DNA from: Closterium sp. NIES-65
Taxonomy: Eukaryota > Streptophyta > Zygnematophyceae > Desmidiales > Closteriaceae
Direction of reading: 5' to 3'
Assembly (NCBI GenBank): GCA_948144175.1
Contig: CANXME010002646.1
Span: 102,059 to 166,058 of the forward strand
DNA length: 64,000 nucleotides
Shown: one piece after another, positions 22,301 through 33,416 of the stretch
How positions within the stretch are numbered: position 1 is the first letter of the stretch
How the letters are laid out: each line of letters begins with the position of its first letter
The notes under the pieces: generated by a model
Seen by the model: only the letters and a program-made list of their open reading frames with translations
What the model was told of the DNA's origin: nothing
The model's database searches: none
Made by a program: the position numbers and the translations under genes

Positions 22301-25300
22301 TGTTAACTGCGCCGTGCTTCCCATGCACCATGCTTGTCTGCCATGCCTGTCTGCCATGCCTGTCTGTCACGCTTGTCTACCATGCCTGTCTGCCACGCTT
22401 GTCTGCCATGCCTGTCTGACTCACTTCTCTCCTCCATTCCCTGCACCACTCCACACCCCTCTGCACTCCTGTACACGTGGCGACAGCTGGGGGAGATTCT
22501 GGGCGGAAGTGGGGAGAGCATAGACTGGCGGCGCACCTTCTATCTGAACCTCATCTGCCACACTGACTACTCCCTCACCATCGCTGTCTGCAGGTTAGCT
22601 GCTCTCAGCTGTTCTGTCCGCTACTCTGTGCTGTGTGTGGGTGAGCTGTGCGTGTGGATGGGCTGTGTGGGTGCGTGTGGTAGTTGTGAGCATAGACTGG
22701 CGGCGCACCTTTTATCTGAACCTCATCTGCCACTCTGGATAATCCCTCACCATCGCCGTCTGCAGGTCTGCTGCTGATAGATATGCTGTCCACTGCTCAC
22801 TGCTGTGTTTGGGTGAGCTGTGCGGGTGGGCTGTGTGGGTGGGCTGTGTGGGGGTGGTGAGTGGTTTTTGTGATTGGACTGGCGGCGCACCTTCTATCTG
22901 AACCTCATCTGCCACACCGACTACTCGCTCACCATCGCCGTCTGCAGGTCTGCTGCTCTCTGCTCTGTGTGTGTGTGGGGGGGGGGGGGGGGGGGGGGGT
23001 TGTGTTCGGATGAGCTGCATCGGTTGTGTTCAGGTGAGCTGTGTGGGTGTGAGTCGTTGCTGTGTTTAGACTGCCCCAGTTAATACGAGGGCATAAATTA
23101 GAGTGGCCCCGGCGCACCTTGTATCTCTACCACACCGACTACTCGCTCACCATCGCCGTCTGTAGCTGTGTGTGAGTAGGTGAGGTGTGTGAGGGTGAGC
23201 TGCACGCGGGTGACCTGTATACAAGTGAGTTGTAACTGCGTGATTTGACCTGCAGGTAGCACACGCACACACATATGCAGGCACACTGTCTGACACACAC
23301 CATCGTCCCCACAGCCCACCAGTGTCCACACCCCTGCACTCCTGCTCACCCTGCCCCTGCCTGCCTCCCCTGCCCTCCTGCCCTCCTGCCCTCCTGCCCC
23401 CCACTCTCTCCCCCCACTCTCTCCCCACACCAGTCGCACGGCCCTGGAGAACCAGAAGCGGTCAGGACGAGCCGTGCCGCCCATAATGAAGGTACTGTGT
23501 GCCTTTCCCCCCATGCTGTTCCCCGTCATGCCATCTCTCTCATCCTCCTCCAGCCCCCACAACCCCCGTCGCCCCCCCTCCATTTTCCATTGAGCCCCCT
23601 TTCCAAGTTTCTCCTTGCCAATTTGTCATCCCATCAATGCATCCTCATCCCATCCCCCCATGCCATTCCCCCCATCCCATCTCCGCACGCCATCCCCCCA
23701 TTCATTTTCCCCATGTCATCTCCCTGTACCATCCTTCACTGCTCCAGGTGACAAGGCGAGCATACGCCTCCCCCAGTAGAGCCCTCATCGACACCAGCCT
23801 TCCCCTGCCCCCATCCACGTCACAGGCAAGTGGGCCGTGTAGCGGGGAGGCTTGTAGTGGAGACCAGCGTGCGGGCATGTGGGGCAGGCATAGTGGGAAG
23901 GCTCGAGATAATGGGCACCCTAGTCCAGCGAGCGGATGGCACTCAAGGTGACTTTTGAGTCGACTCAAAAGTCACCATGTGGGGCAGGCAGTAGAGGGGA
24001 GGCTTGAGATAATGGGCTCCCTAGTTCAGCGAGCGGATGGCACTCACTCCATTCCATGCATGCGTGCACACAAGCACATGGCATGGCTGGCTGCCCACGA
24101 GACCATGGCATGTTGGCATGCAAGCACATGTGACACAGCGGTCCACTGCAGCACATCCGCCCTGCTGGATCCCGCGATCGTCCGGTATTCTGTCCCTCAC
24201 CTCTGCGCTGCGCCCCAGACCCATGGCACAGACACACACCTGTCTACGTCCACGCAGTCCCACCCGTTCACCATGTTCACGTGATGCTGCAGGGTGTTTT
24301 TGAGAATTCTCAAAAACACCCCACACCTGTCTACGTCCACGGTCCACCACGTTCACCATGTTCACATTCCATCCATCCTGCATCCCTCCTCCATGCCTTT
24401 CTGCCTTCCCCCCCAGCAGGACCCAGAGGTGACAGAGGCGTTTCCCAACATCTGCTTCGCCATTGACTCCTCTGACCGCGCCCCACAGTGCCCCACACAT
24501 AGACAAGTCACTCCGCTCTGTGCCCCCGTTCCCCCCCCCCCACCGCCTTCTCTGCCCCTCTCCCCCCCAGCAGGACCCGGAGGTGACAGAGGCGTATCCC
24601 AACATCTGCTTCGCCATAGACTCCTCTGACCGCGCCTTCGAGTCCGTGGTGGGTTTTGCTGGGCTCTCTCAGCTATGCCCTCTGTGCATCATGCCCCATG
24701 CTCTATGCGCCATGCGACATGCCCCATGCTCTATGCGCCATGCGACATGCCCCATGCTCTATGCGCCATGCGACATGCCCCATGCTCTATGCGCCATGCG
24801 ACATGCCCCATGCTCTATGCGCCATGCGACATGCCCCATGCTCTATGCGCCATGCGACATGCCCCATGCTCTATGCGCCATGCGACATGCCCCATGCTCT
24901 ATGCGCCATGCGGCATGCACCATGCACCATGCACCATGCACTATGCACCATGCCCCATGCCCCATGCCTCATGCCCCATGCACCATGCCCCATACTCCAT
25001 GCGCCATTCCCCATGCTCCATGCCCCACGCCCCATACTCTACGCCCAGTGACTCATACCTCTTGCTGCATGCATCATGCTGCAGTACAGCAAGCCTCATA
25101 CTCCAAACTCCATACCCCATGCCTCATGCCTCCCCAGGTGCTCAGGGGCAGCGACCACGGTTTTTTGTGTTGCTGAGCGCGCACAGGGGGGCGGCCTTCC
25201 CTGCTCAGGACACTGTTGAGAAAACCCTCGCGGATGGCCAGCGCCCAACACACTGCCCCATGCCCCATGGACAATGACCAATGCATACACACACCCCACA

Positions 25301-28300
25301 TACCCCATGCCCCGTGCCCTGTGCCCCCCTCTTCCCCACACCCCCAGGTGCTCAAGGGCAGCGACCACTGCTTCTGTGTGCTGCTGAGTGCGCACAGGGG
25401 GGCGGCCTTCCCCGCCCAGGATACTGTTGAGAAGACCCTCGCGGACGGGCAGCGCCGCGTGCTGCAGCGCGGCACCAGCAGCGAGGCCAAAGTGCTGGGA
25501 GAGGCGTCAGGCGATGGACCCAAGGTGAGGAGGGGTGGGGTTGGGAGAGGCGTCAGGCGATGGACCCAAGGTGAGGAGGGGTGGGGTTGGGAGAGGCGTC
25601 AGGCGATGGACCCAAGGTGAGGAGGGGTGGGGTTGGGAGAGGCGTCAGGCGATGGACCCAAGGTGAGGAGGGGTGGGGTTGGGAGAGGCGTCAGGCGATG
25701 GACCCAAGGTGAGGAGGGGTGGGGTTGGGAGAGGCGTCAGGTGTCAGTTGATGGCAAATAGAGCGAGGGATGGGGGGAGAAGAAAGGCTTTTGTGGGGTG
25801 ACTCCTTAGGTCTTCTGCAGTGAGGCACTAGCCACGAGGCTTAAGTGCTGGGGGAGGCGTCAGGGGACGGGCCTAAGGTAAGTGGAGTGAAGGGGGTTGG
25901 ATGAGGAAGTGAGGGGGTTGGGGACAGCCGTGCGGGGTGCCATAGAAGGCATGTTGCAGCGTGGCACCAGTAGCGAGGCCAAAGTGCTGGGGGAGGCGTC
26001 GTCAGGGAACGGGCCCAAGGTGAGGAGGGGTGGGGATGGGGAGGAGAAGGTGAGAGGGTTGAGGAAGGGGGAGGAACCTTGCGGACGGGCAGCGCCGCGT
26101 GCTGCAACGCGGCACCAGCAGCGAAACTCAAGTCCTGGGGAGGTGTCAGGGGACGGTCCCAAGGTGAGGAGGGGCAGGTGTGGGGAGGGTGGGGGTTGGA
26201 TGAGAGGGCTGGGGGGGAGGCTTCAGGGAATGGGCCCAAGGTGTGTTGGGTGGGAGATGGGGAAAGGCTGGGAAGATGGGTAAGAGGGGAAGTGAGATTG
26301 GTGAGATGAGGTTTAGGAAGGGAAGGGCAAGGAGGTGACAGAGAGTGAGTGAAAGGAGTGGGGTGACAGAGAGTGAGTGAAAGGAGTGGGGTGACAGAGA
26401 GTGAGTGAAAGGAGTGGGGTACGAAGAATGGCCCTCTCTATGCCCTCTGTCAATAATTCTGTATCCCCCATCACCCGTGCTGACTTCTAAGTCGACTCAT
26501 AAGTCAGCTTTTGAGTCGACTCAAAACCCATCACCCATGATACATGCCACGCCATACTCAACTCAAGCCACGATCCGTGCCGTGACTCATGTCTCACGTC
26601 ATGCCATTCTCCATGCCCATGCCCGCGCAGATCACACTCTTCTCTGGCTTTGTGAGCTACCCCATGCTCAAGACCTCCTTCCAAGGTGCGTCATTTGAGG
26701 CAAGAATGGTAGTTTGAGGCTCCTAAAGAATTTCGTTTCGGGCTTTGTGAGCTACCCCATGCTCAAGACCTCCTTCCAAGGTGCGTCCATCCCTCCCAAG
26801 CTTACACCTCGCTGAGGTGGTGTTGTAGGCGCATAAGAAATCACCTCAATGTCCGACAATATCACGCTCGCCTCATAAGCATATCACGCCCGCCTCATAA
26901 GCATATCACGCTCGCCTCATAAGCATATCACGCTCGCCTCATAAGCATATCACGCCCGCCTCATAAGCATATCACGCTCGCCTCATAAGCATATCACGCT
27001 CGCCTCATAAGCATATCACGCTCGCCTCATAAGCATATCACGCTCGCCTCATAAGCATATCACGCTCGCCTCATAACCATATCACGCTCGCCTCATAACC
27101 ATATCACGCTCGCCTCATAAGCATATCACGCTCGCCTCATAAGCATATCACGCTCGCCTCATAAGCATATCACGCTCGCCTCATAAGCATATCACGCTCG
27201 CCTCATAAGCATATCACGCTCGCCTCATAAGCATATCACGCTCGCCTCATAAGCATATCACGCTCGCCTCATAAGCATATCACGCTCGCCTCAGGCTTTT
27301 TGTGCTACCCCATGGTCAAGTCCTCCTTCTAAGGTACACCGTACGCTGCCTAAGCTCTTAGCTTACCAGATTCGGATTCTTCAACTAAGCTTTTAGTTGC
27401 TTGTGTGGTTGTTGCGCTGCATTCCAATCCCCCCCTCCGCACCCCTCCGTTTCCCCAGCAGGTCTCTTCTCCATGTGGGGTTCTGCGTCCCCCTCCCCCA
27501 TGAAGCCAGCCGGGCTGGTTCTCCGTGGCCCGGGGGCCAAAGGAGCCGCCAACCCCACACCACTCACTCTTAACCACCCTCCACTGCCCTTACAACCCCC
27601 TCCCTCCCCCCCCTCCCCCGGCAGGTCTCTTCTCCATGTTTGGATCCACGTCCTCCTCCCCTATGAAACCAGCCGGGCTGGTTCTCCGTGGCCCGGGGGG
27701 CAAAGGAGCCGCCAACCTTGCAGTCTGCCCCCTCCCCCTTCCTCCACTTCCCCCCAAGCCGCCACTCTCCCCTCGGCCCCCGCTCGCCCCCAAACCCCCT
27801 CTCTCCCCCCGGCACCCCTCTCGGACCCACACGTCTCGGCCCTCCCACTCTTCTCACTCTCAGCCGTCCTCTCGGTTCCAACTCCCACCATCCCAGCAGC
27901 CTCTTTCCCCCTCGGCCCGCTCCCAACATGCTCCTCCCTCCCTCTCCTCCCCCACCCATCCCAACTCCCCCCCACCGCAACAGTCACCTACCCACCCTTC
28001 CCTCCTGTCTCCAACCAGCCCTCCCCAGCCATCACCCACCAGCCCATTACACCCAAACCGCCCCCAACCGCCCAATTGCCCTCCAAAATCCAACCACTCG
28101 CCATCACAGAATAACCCATCCGCATCCGGCCGTCCGTCCAGCGTTCCGGTGCAATCCGGCCGTCCATCGAGGCCGTTGCATCGGCGCATGCCGTCGCTGC
28201 AGGAGCTGCAGAGCAAGCTATGGGCAGTGCAAGCAGAGCTCATGGACCTCCTGGAGTTAGAGGCCCAATCTGCTGCCAACACTGTCGCCGCCGCCGCCGC

Positions 28301-29751
28301 TGCTGCTGCCACTGCTTCTGCCACTGCTTCTGCTGCTGATGGTGGCGCTGGTGGTGTGGCAAAATCTGCAAGTACGGATGGTGCCGGTGCTGCAACTGTT
28401 GCTGGTTGTGGAGATGGTGACGACAGGGACAGCATGATGCAAGTGGAAGAGGGCAACCTCTCAGCTGAGCGAGATTCTGCCAGCCTCGATCCCGCTGCCT
28501 CTGCTGCTCCGCCTCCTGCAGCTGATGATGCTGCTGATGTGGATGCTGACGGCATGCAAACAGAAGGACGCGATGCAGATTCAGCAGCAATGGCAGCACC
28601 ATCATTTTCTCCCTCTCCACCCCTACCCACTCCGCCTCCTCCTCCCGCCTCCCACTCCCCACCCTCCCCATCCCCGCCCTCCCCTTCCCCAACCACTCCC
28701 CTCCCCCCAGCACGCACCTTCCAGCAGCAAATCCCCTCCGCCCTTCCCCCAGCAAAGCCAGCCAAGGAGGAGGCACGGAGGCTGCGGCTGCTGGAGCTAC
28801 AGGGGGAGCTGCGGCTAGTGCAGGAGCAGCTGCAGATGCTGCAGTCTCAGAGCAAGGGCAAGCGCCCGCACCCCTCTGATCACCACCACCGGCAGCGGCC
28901 CCCTCCATCCCGATCCATGCAGGCCTCACGGGGGAAAGCCAGAGGGCCTGGTGCCGCTGGTGCTGGCAGTGCTGGGGGTGTTGGTGGTCCTGATAGCGTT
29001 GGTGTAAGAGGAAGTGGCAGCAACGGTGGGGAAGGAGAGGAAGGGGGGCGGGAGGGGAGTGAGAGCAGTGGCGGGTCGTCGAGGCTGCTGCAGCGGCCAG
29101 TAGTGGCTTCCCCGCCAGTAGCAGGCACCCCTCGAAGAGCCATGGTGCATCAGGATGGAAACAGCCCCACTGCCAGACACCCACATGGCCACACTGCTTC
29201 AGGTGGAAACTCAGGAGAATCACCTGAAGGATCACCTGGTGGCCGTAGCTCAGGTGGTAGCAGCAGCAGACCAGGCAGCAGCAGGGCAGGTGGCAGCAGT
29301 CGTTCCCTTGGACCTGCTGGTGCTGGTGGTGGTAGTGCGGGTGGTCTTGCTGCATCGTTGCTGCAAGGAGGGATCGGTAGAGCAGCAGGAGTAGTGAGAG
29401 AGGAGCCTCTGCGGTGCTGCCTGGCGTCTCTCTCCCTGCCTTGGGAGTCACTTGCCTTTGACCTCCTCTTCAAGGTACCATCTCCTTGCCATGTCCTTCA
29501 CTCACTCTCACTCTCCCTCCCCTCCCTTATGATTTTTCACTTTCTTGTTCCTGGGCCTTGTCTCCCCTGCCATGCCCATCCTGTTTCTCCCCTCCTCCCT
29601 TGAGTGGTTTTTCCGGTCTCAGTATTTCTGCCTCACTGTGTGCATCCCCAACGTGTGCTGTGGTGTTGTGCAGGAAATGCCAGTCAAGGTGGACATTGGT
29701 GGTCGGATTTTTCCCCCTCCTCGGAATCCTCCCAGCGCAGAAGACTTTTGA
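19393..29751 (+). CDS. KIAA0930/DUF2045-family protein
   Basis: Function of the family is unknown. Exons resolved: 21076-21301, 22128-22256, 22487-22593, 23434-23491, 23748-23825, 24571-24648, 25348-25524, 26631-26685, 27625-29474 and 29674-29751. A first exon probably starts at 19393 (MDSDAMDVDMDD), but its donor is unresolved. The match to the animal KIAA0930 family is by ordered motifs: YWREMADLFF with VVFFVRDE, then IDWRRTFYLNLI and TIAVC, RRAYASPSR, PNICFAIDS, the ITLFSGFVSYPMLK segment, LRGPGGKGAANLAV, and the C-terminal LASLSLPWESLAFDLLF. The 616-residue exon 27625-29474 inserts a Pro/Ser-rich then Ala/Gln-rich low-complexity segment, with one coiled-coil-like stretch (LQELQSKLWAVQAELMDLLE). 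The intron after 23825 uses a GC donor. Whether the 19393 exon belongs to this gene is inferred from position and phase. Confidence 0.75.
21320..21840. repeat. 16-bp and 17-bp minisatellites flanking an exon copy
   Basis: About ten units of GATGGAGGTGAGGTGG at 21320-21470 precede the exon copy at 21476, and about nine units of CCCACTCACCCGTCCCT at 21683-21835 follow it. The first array is rich in GAGGTGAGG, itself a splice-donor-like word. Confidence 0.9.
22978..22999. repeat. Poly-G tract
   Basis: Run of about 22 G in an intron just after an exon copy. Its true length is uncertain, as such runs are error-prone in assemblies. Confidence 0.8.
23877..24047. repeat. Perfect 30-bp palindrome between two 70-bp direct copies
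   Basis: Palindrome 23947-23976 (GGTGACTTTTGAG and its reverse complement around TCGA) is perfect over 30 bp. It separates block 23877-23946 from a close copy at 23977-24047, both starting ATGTGGGGCAGGCA. It lies in an intron of the DUF2045-family gene. Confidence 0.9.
24236..24365. repeat. Perfect palindrome with GAATTC core between direct copies
   Basis: Palindrome 24292-24321 is perfect over 30 bp: GGGTGTTTTTGAG facing its complement around AATT. It separates block 24236-24280 from a copy at 24323-24365, both starting ACACCTGTCTACGTCCAC. The arm logic is the same as in the GTCGAC family, but the core differs. Confidence 0.9.
24418..25240 (+). repeat. Copies of DUF2045-gene exons, middle, plus 28-bp satellite
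   Basis: The DPEVTEAYPNICFAIDSSDRA exon (24571-24648) has an upstream copy at 24418-24480 without a donor. The VLKGSDHCFCVLLSAHRGAAF exon (25348) has an upstream copy at about 25138-25240 with a frame break. Between them, about eight units of a 28-bp repeat built on CCCATGCTCTATGCGCCATG occupy about 24689-24912. Confidence 0.85.
25525..25754 (+). repeat. 46-bp repeat carrying five serial splice donors
   Basis: The end of the exon (GAGGCGTCAGGCGATGGACC then CAAG) plus its GTGAGG donor and 20 bp of intron is repeated in tandem. Potential donors occur at 25525, 25571, 25617, 25663 and 25709. More diverged copies of the same exon end lie at about 25840-25877, 25955-26021, 26085-26164 and 26215-26240. 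Confidence 0.9.
26310..26415. repeat. Short GTGACAGAGAGTGAGTGAAAG repeat
   Basis: About three and a half 29-bp units in tandem in an intron of the DUF2045-family gene. Confidence 0.8.
26466..26540. repeat. Double palindrome between short direct copies
   Basis: A diverged member at 26482-26505 is followed at once by a perfect TTTTGAGTCGACTCAAAA at 26509-26526. The pair is flanked by CCCATCACCCGTG on the left and CCCATCACCCATG on the right. Confidence 0.85.
26735..27545 (+). repeat. Copies of DUF2045-gene exons, end, plus 22-bp satellite
   Basis: The FVSYPMLKTSF exon (26631-26685) is copied at about 26735-26783 and, decayed, at 27293-27335. Between these two copies lies a 22-bp satellite (ATATCACGCTCGCCTCATAA plus GC), about 20 units, at 26858-27294. 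The start of the large exon (LFSMWGSASPSPMKPAGLVL) is copied at 27462-27545 ahead of the intact one at 27625. Confidence 0.9.
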
Positions 29752-30572
29752 GCAGAATTTGACTTGCCAATGTTTCTAGGGGACAGCTTTCCAAATCCCG
29801 TTGTTGGCCAAGTTCTTGCACTGAGTGCCAAACGCACTTTGTGTAACCAGGTTAAGTTAGTTACATGTAGCAGTGTGGGTGCACACCTAGTTACCACACA
29901 ATACTTTGTGTGGCTTGAGAGACACCGTGCGATGTAAGAGTTCATAAGGTATGTTTATCAGTTGCATTGATCACATCACACATGGTTCAACCTCCCTATC
30001 AGACAAGATGTACTTAGCATCAGGCCACACAATGGTTGCAATACCGTAAGATGGACAGCAATGCACCATGCATTGCACCATAGTACTCCAATATGAGGAT
30101 TAGGGAGCTTTTGACTGGAAAATTCCCTAGTTAGCTATTTGGTGTGATATTTTCAACCAGCATCATGCACAAGGATTATCCTATCAGTTAGGGTAGCTTG
30201 CATGCACGACTTTGCGTCTAATGACTCTAGTACACATGTCAAAGCAATCCGTTATCAAGCTTACTTCTGGCGATTCCTAGGTGCAACAATAGCGGAGCCT
30301 CGCAATATCTGATGGTATCGAGCGTAGGAGCACCGTCCGATTAGAAAGCCGATTTAACGGTCCGATCGCAACCAGCGCTGACAGCTCCACCAGTGTTGCT
30401 GATTCGGCGCTGACGTTCCCAGAGTCGTCGTCAACCGACGAAACCCTCATTGTTCGCGCCACAGACTACATCAAACAACGAACGAACCCTGACGGAAGCA
30501 TTTTGAAGTAGCATTTTCGAGAACAGAAACCGTCAGCCGTAGTGCGACAGCGTTGTCGTCAGGGTTTGTTCG
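29752..30572. other. Intergenic, no gene recognised
   Basis: AT-richer sequence of about 0.8 kb between two genes on the plus strand. Nothing with coding character was seen; it should contain the upstream gene's 3' UTR and the promoter of the phosphatase gene. Confidence 0.6.
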
Positions 30573-33270
30573 ATGGCAGGTCTAGCACAGAGCGAGTCTA
30601 GCACAAGAGTTCTTGGAGACCCTGTTGGGTCTGAGGGAAGGTCCCCACATGAGGTCTTGCTCTTCAACTCACTGCAAGTCGGCCATGAAGTATACGAAGT
30701 GGTAGGCCTTTGCCTTCCTTAGCTAGGAGTCTTATGGAGTTATTTCTAGTTGTAGTACATTGACAGCTAATATATGTTCTTCCGCCTTTTCAGGGAGACT
30801 CTGTACTACTGAGGTCTTGCCGTTCTGAGTACGATGTCGTCTTCATTCGTGTAAGTTTCTTCTCCGTAGCTCTTCCCTCTTTATAGTGCTTTTGAACGCT
30901 ACATTAGAGCGTACTTTTCGTGTACTTACGCCGTTGTTTTTAATCCTGTGCAGCAAATCAGGGTCAACCCGGATGGTGGTCTCGAAGTGAAAGGTCAATG
31001 GCTTTATCGGGAGCAACTTCTTCCGTTCTCAAAAGAGCATGGCAGAAGCTCGGTCGAAGCCAGGGCAACCACTACAGATGAACTTTTCGGAAACAGCAAA
31101 AGGACATGTGTTCCCTCGGATCCACGGCAGCTGTTTTATTCCTTTCACTACGAGTCCTTCGTTCCCGAGACAATAGTACGGAAGTGCAGCGTCGTTGTTA
31201 TCCCGCCGTCCAAAGCTCTGCCTTCAACAAGTGAGCTTTCGGATTTTGTGGTGTCATATGTATATGACGTTCAAAGTCACCGTCTACTGACTGTGACCGA
31301 CAAGTTCCTTCCCAGGGAACATCATGACGAGCTTGCGACGGCACTTGCTCGGTCTAAGGAGAAATGGGAGTCGCTCGTGGAGCATGCGCCCAGAGAGCTT
31401 CAAGAGAGCAATAAGGTCAACCTTGTGTGTTCAAGTTCAAACAAGCGCTCTGCGAAGGGCTCCGAGCTGAGCTGGAACGTTCCTGGTTCCAAGCGTCGCA
31501 AGCTGTCGAGTGAAGGCAAGTGTTTGGCGGTTGCTGGCGGTCTTATCAGATGCGAACAAGCTGCAAAAGAGAGTGAGGCGGACGAGAACGTTTCTGCCCT
31601 AATGGGATGTCCGGACGGAGACTGCTCGTATTGTAGTGGGAGAAGCGGGTGTGAGTGGGATCAAGGAACCGCCCCGTGGACCTCGGAGTCGCCTTTGTGT
31701 CCCGTTGAAGCTCCTGAAGATCATTCTTCCGTCAGCGGTGGTTGCTGCAAACCTTCACTGGCAGTTCCCTCGGTGACAGATCACCTTTCGCATGTGGATA
31801 CGTATTTGGAAGTTTGCGATAAAGCAGATGCTGGGTGCAGTATCACGGCAAGCACCGTTGACGTCCGTACTGGTGCGACTGGACTTGCCGAAGACCCCGA
31901 GGCTTTTCTGGAGGCAGTTGAGGTCCACGATTTTGATGAGAAGTTGGCGGAGCAGTCAACCTCTCCCGTCGATGTGCAACATCTGGTAAGCTGCCGTGTT
32001 TAAAGTCGTGGCGTTTGTTGTTTTTGCGCGCAATGTCTCTTCATTGAAGCACAGAAGTATTCCCGTGGTTTTCCTGTTCTGTTGCTGATTTTTTCAACCC
32101 TATTTTTTTTCTACTGTTTTCAGGTGGAACTCATCTGCCCTAACTGCGGTGTCTGCGGAACCGTTCCTAATTCTCCTTTGGAAAATTGCTCGAATGAAGT
32201 TGAAGAGCACAAGGTTCGTGTCTAAATTTTTGTACAGTCGTTTGGGCACGGTTATTCTCTCTCGTCATCACTGCTAACGCTGCGGGTTGCTCTTCGTTTG
32301 TTTCCAGTTGGAGTGTACAACATGCGGGCACTCCTGGGTTTCTCTCCTCAATTCAGGAGACGTCGCGGGTGCAGGCCACGAAGATCTGGAGTTTCACGGC
32401 CTGGAATGTCAAGAGGAAAGTAATGCGGTCGGGAGTGAAAGCGATGCAGATGATGAAAATGACCCTCTTCTTTTCATCAAACGGCTGCCGCTGCTCACAT
32501 ATACGATTCCGGAAAATCGTCCTTACATCTTACCTCCGCGGAAAGCAGATGCGCCGCCTGTGACGCTGGTCCTGGATCTTGATGGTAAGCTTTTGCCATC
32601 TGTTGCGTTGGACGTCGTGCTTCTTACTTGCCCTACTTAACGTCTGTTGTGTGTTCCTGTTACAGAGACGTTGGTACATTCGACAATGGACTTCTGCCCG
32701 TTTTCCGATTTCAACTTCCCAGTCTTGCTGAACAGCCATACGCATATGGTCCATGTTCGTAAACGCCCCCATGTGGAGACTTTTCTGCAGAAGGTAGCTG
32801 AGCTGTTCGAGGTTGTGGTCTTCACAGCCAGCCAGGGTATTTACGCTGATAAGCTTCTTGATATAATGGATCCCAAGACGGAGCTGGTTCAGCACAGGAT
32901 CTTCAGAGAGTCCTGTGTCTACATTGAAGGGAACTATGTCAAGGACCTGTCTGTGCTTGGACGAGACCTTTCCAAAGTGGTCATTGTTGACAACTCTCCC
33001 CAGGTATTTTTTTTCTTTCCTTTGGCCTAACTACTTGGTTTTTCCATGTATTTGTGCAGGCTTCTCACATGTTGCAGTGCGTTTGTGCAGGCTTTTGGAT
33101 TGCAAGTTGACAATGGTATCCCTATTGAAGCATGGTTTGATGATGACAAGGACTGCGAGCTGCAGTTGCTTCTCCCATTTTTGGAGACCCTGGCGAGGGC
33201 AGATGATGTGAGGCCACACATCACTGAAAGATTCAAGCTTCAGGAGAGAATTAACAAGATTCCTAACTGA
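30573..33270 (+). CDS. BAH - zinc ribbon - FCP1-type (CTD-phosphatase-like) protein
   Basis: Predicted nuclear Asp-based phosphatase of the FCP1/SCP (NIF) family. Exons: 30573-30701, 30794-30850, 30954-31985, 32124-32213, 32308-32584, 32666-33003 and 33091-33270; all phases agree, giving 700 residues. Residues about 38-170 read as a BAH domain: [61 protein letters not shown] and [11 protein letters not shown]. Residues about 407-446 hold two CxxC pairs (CPNCGVCG and CTTCGHSW), a zinc-ribbon-like pattern split over two exons. Residues about 520-690 are the phosphatase, with the DxDxT motif [25 protein letters not shown] and VVIVDNSPQ. The middle is poorly conserved and Cys-containing. The in-frame junctions make a single gene likely; the substrate is unknown, RNA polymerase II CTD being the family precedent. 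Confidence 0.85.
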
Positions 33271-33416
33271 CTTGGGAGATGAGGAACTGACCTTCCTAAC
33301 CCCCCAACGTCATTGATGTTGTGAGGGTAAGTGCACAGTACTAATATCTAATCTAGTCTACAGCTCTCTTTGTTATGCTGCATGTATCGTTAATATATCT
33401 TGATAGTAGTAACTAA

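Larger units (their letters stand above)
20959..23165 (+). repeat. Copies of DUF2045-gene exons, first half
   Basis: The start of the 21076 exon has a decayed copy at about 20959-21022. Its 3' part (MMDRLYWREMADLFFVRG... VRDE) is repeated at 21476-21612 with an intact GTGGGT donor. The SPAATPRQ exon has a copy at about 21957-22072. The IDWRRTFYLNLI exon end is repeated three times, at about 22688-22765, 22876-22948 and 23105-23165, shortening each time while keeping the CTGCAG/GT donor in the first two. Confidence 0.85.

Noticed and set aside
24463..25277. Met/Pro/Cys-rich open frames of 130-237 codons
   Set aside because: They come from translation of the 28-bp satellite and overlap the real exon at 24571 in part only.
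27570..29451. Minus-strand frames up to 403 codons opposite the DUF2045-gene large exon
   Set aside because: Antisense of a low-complexity coding exon; no motifs, and incompatible with the spliced plus-strand gene.
31792..31989. Overlapping short frame in the BAH-phosphatase gene
   Set aside because: Alternate frame of the 30954-31985 exon, without its own start context or homology.
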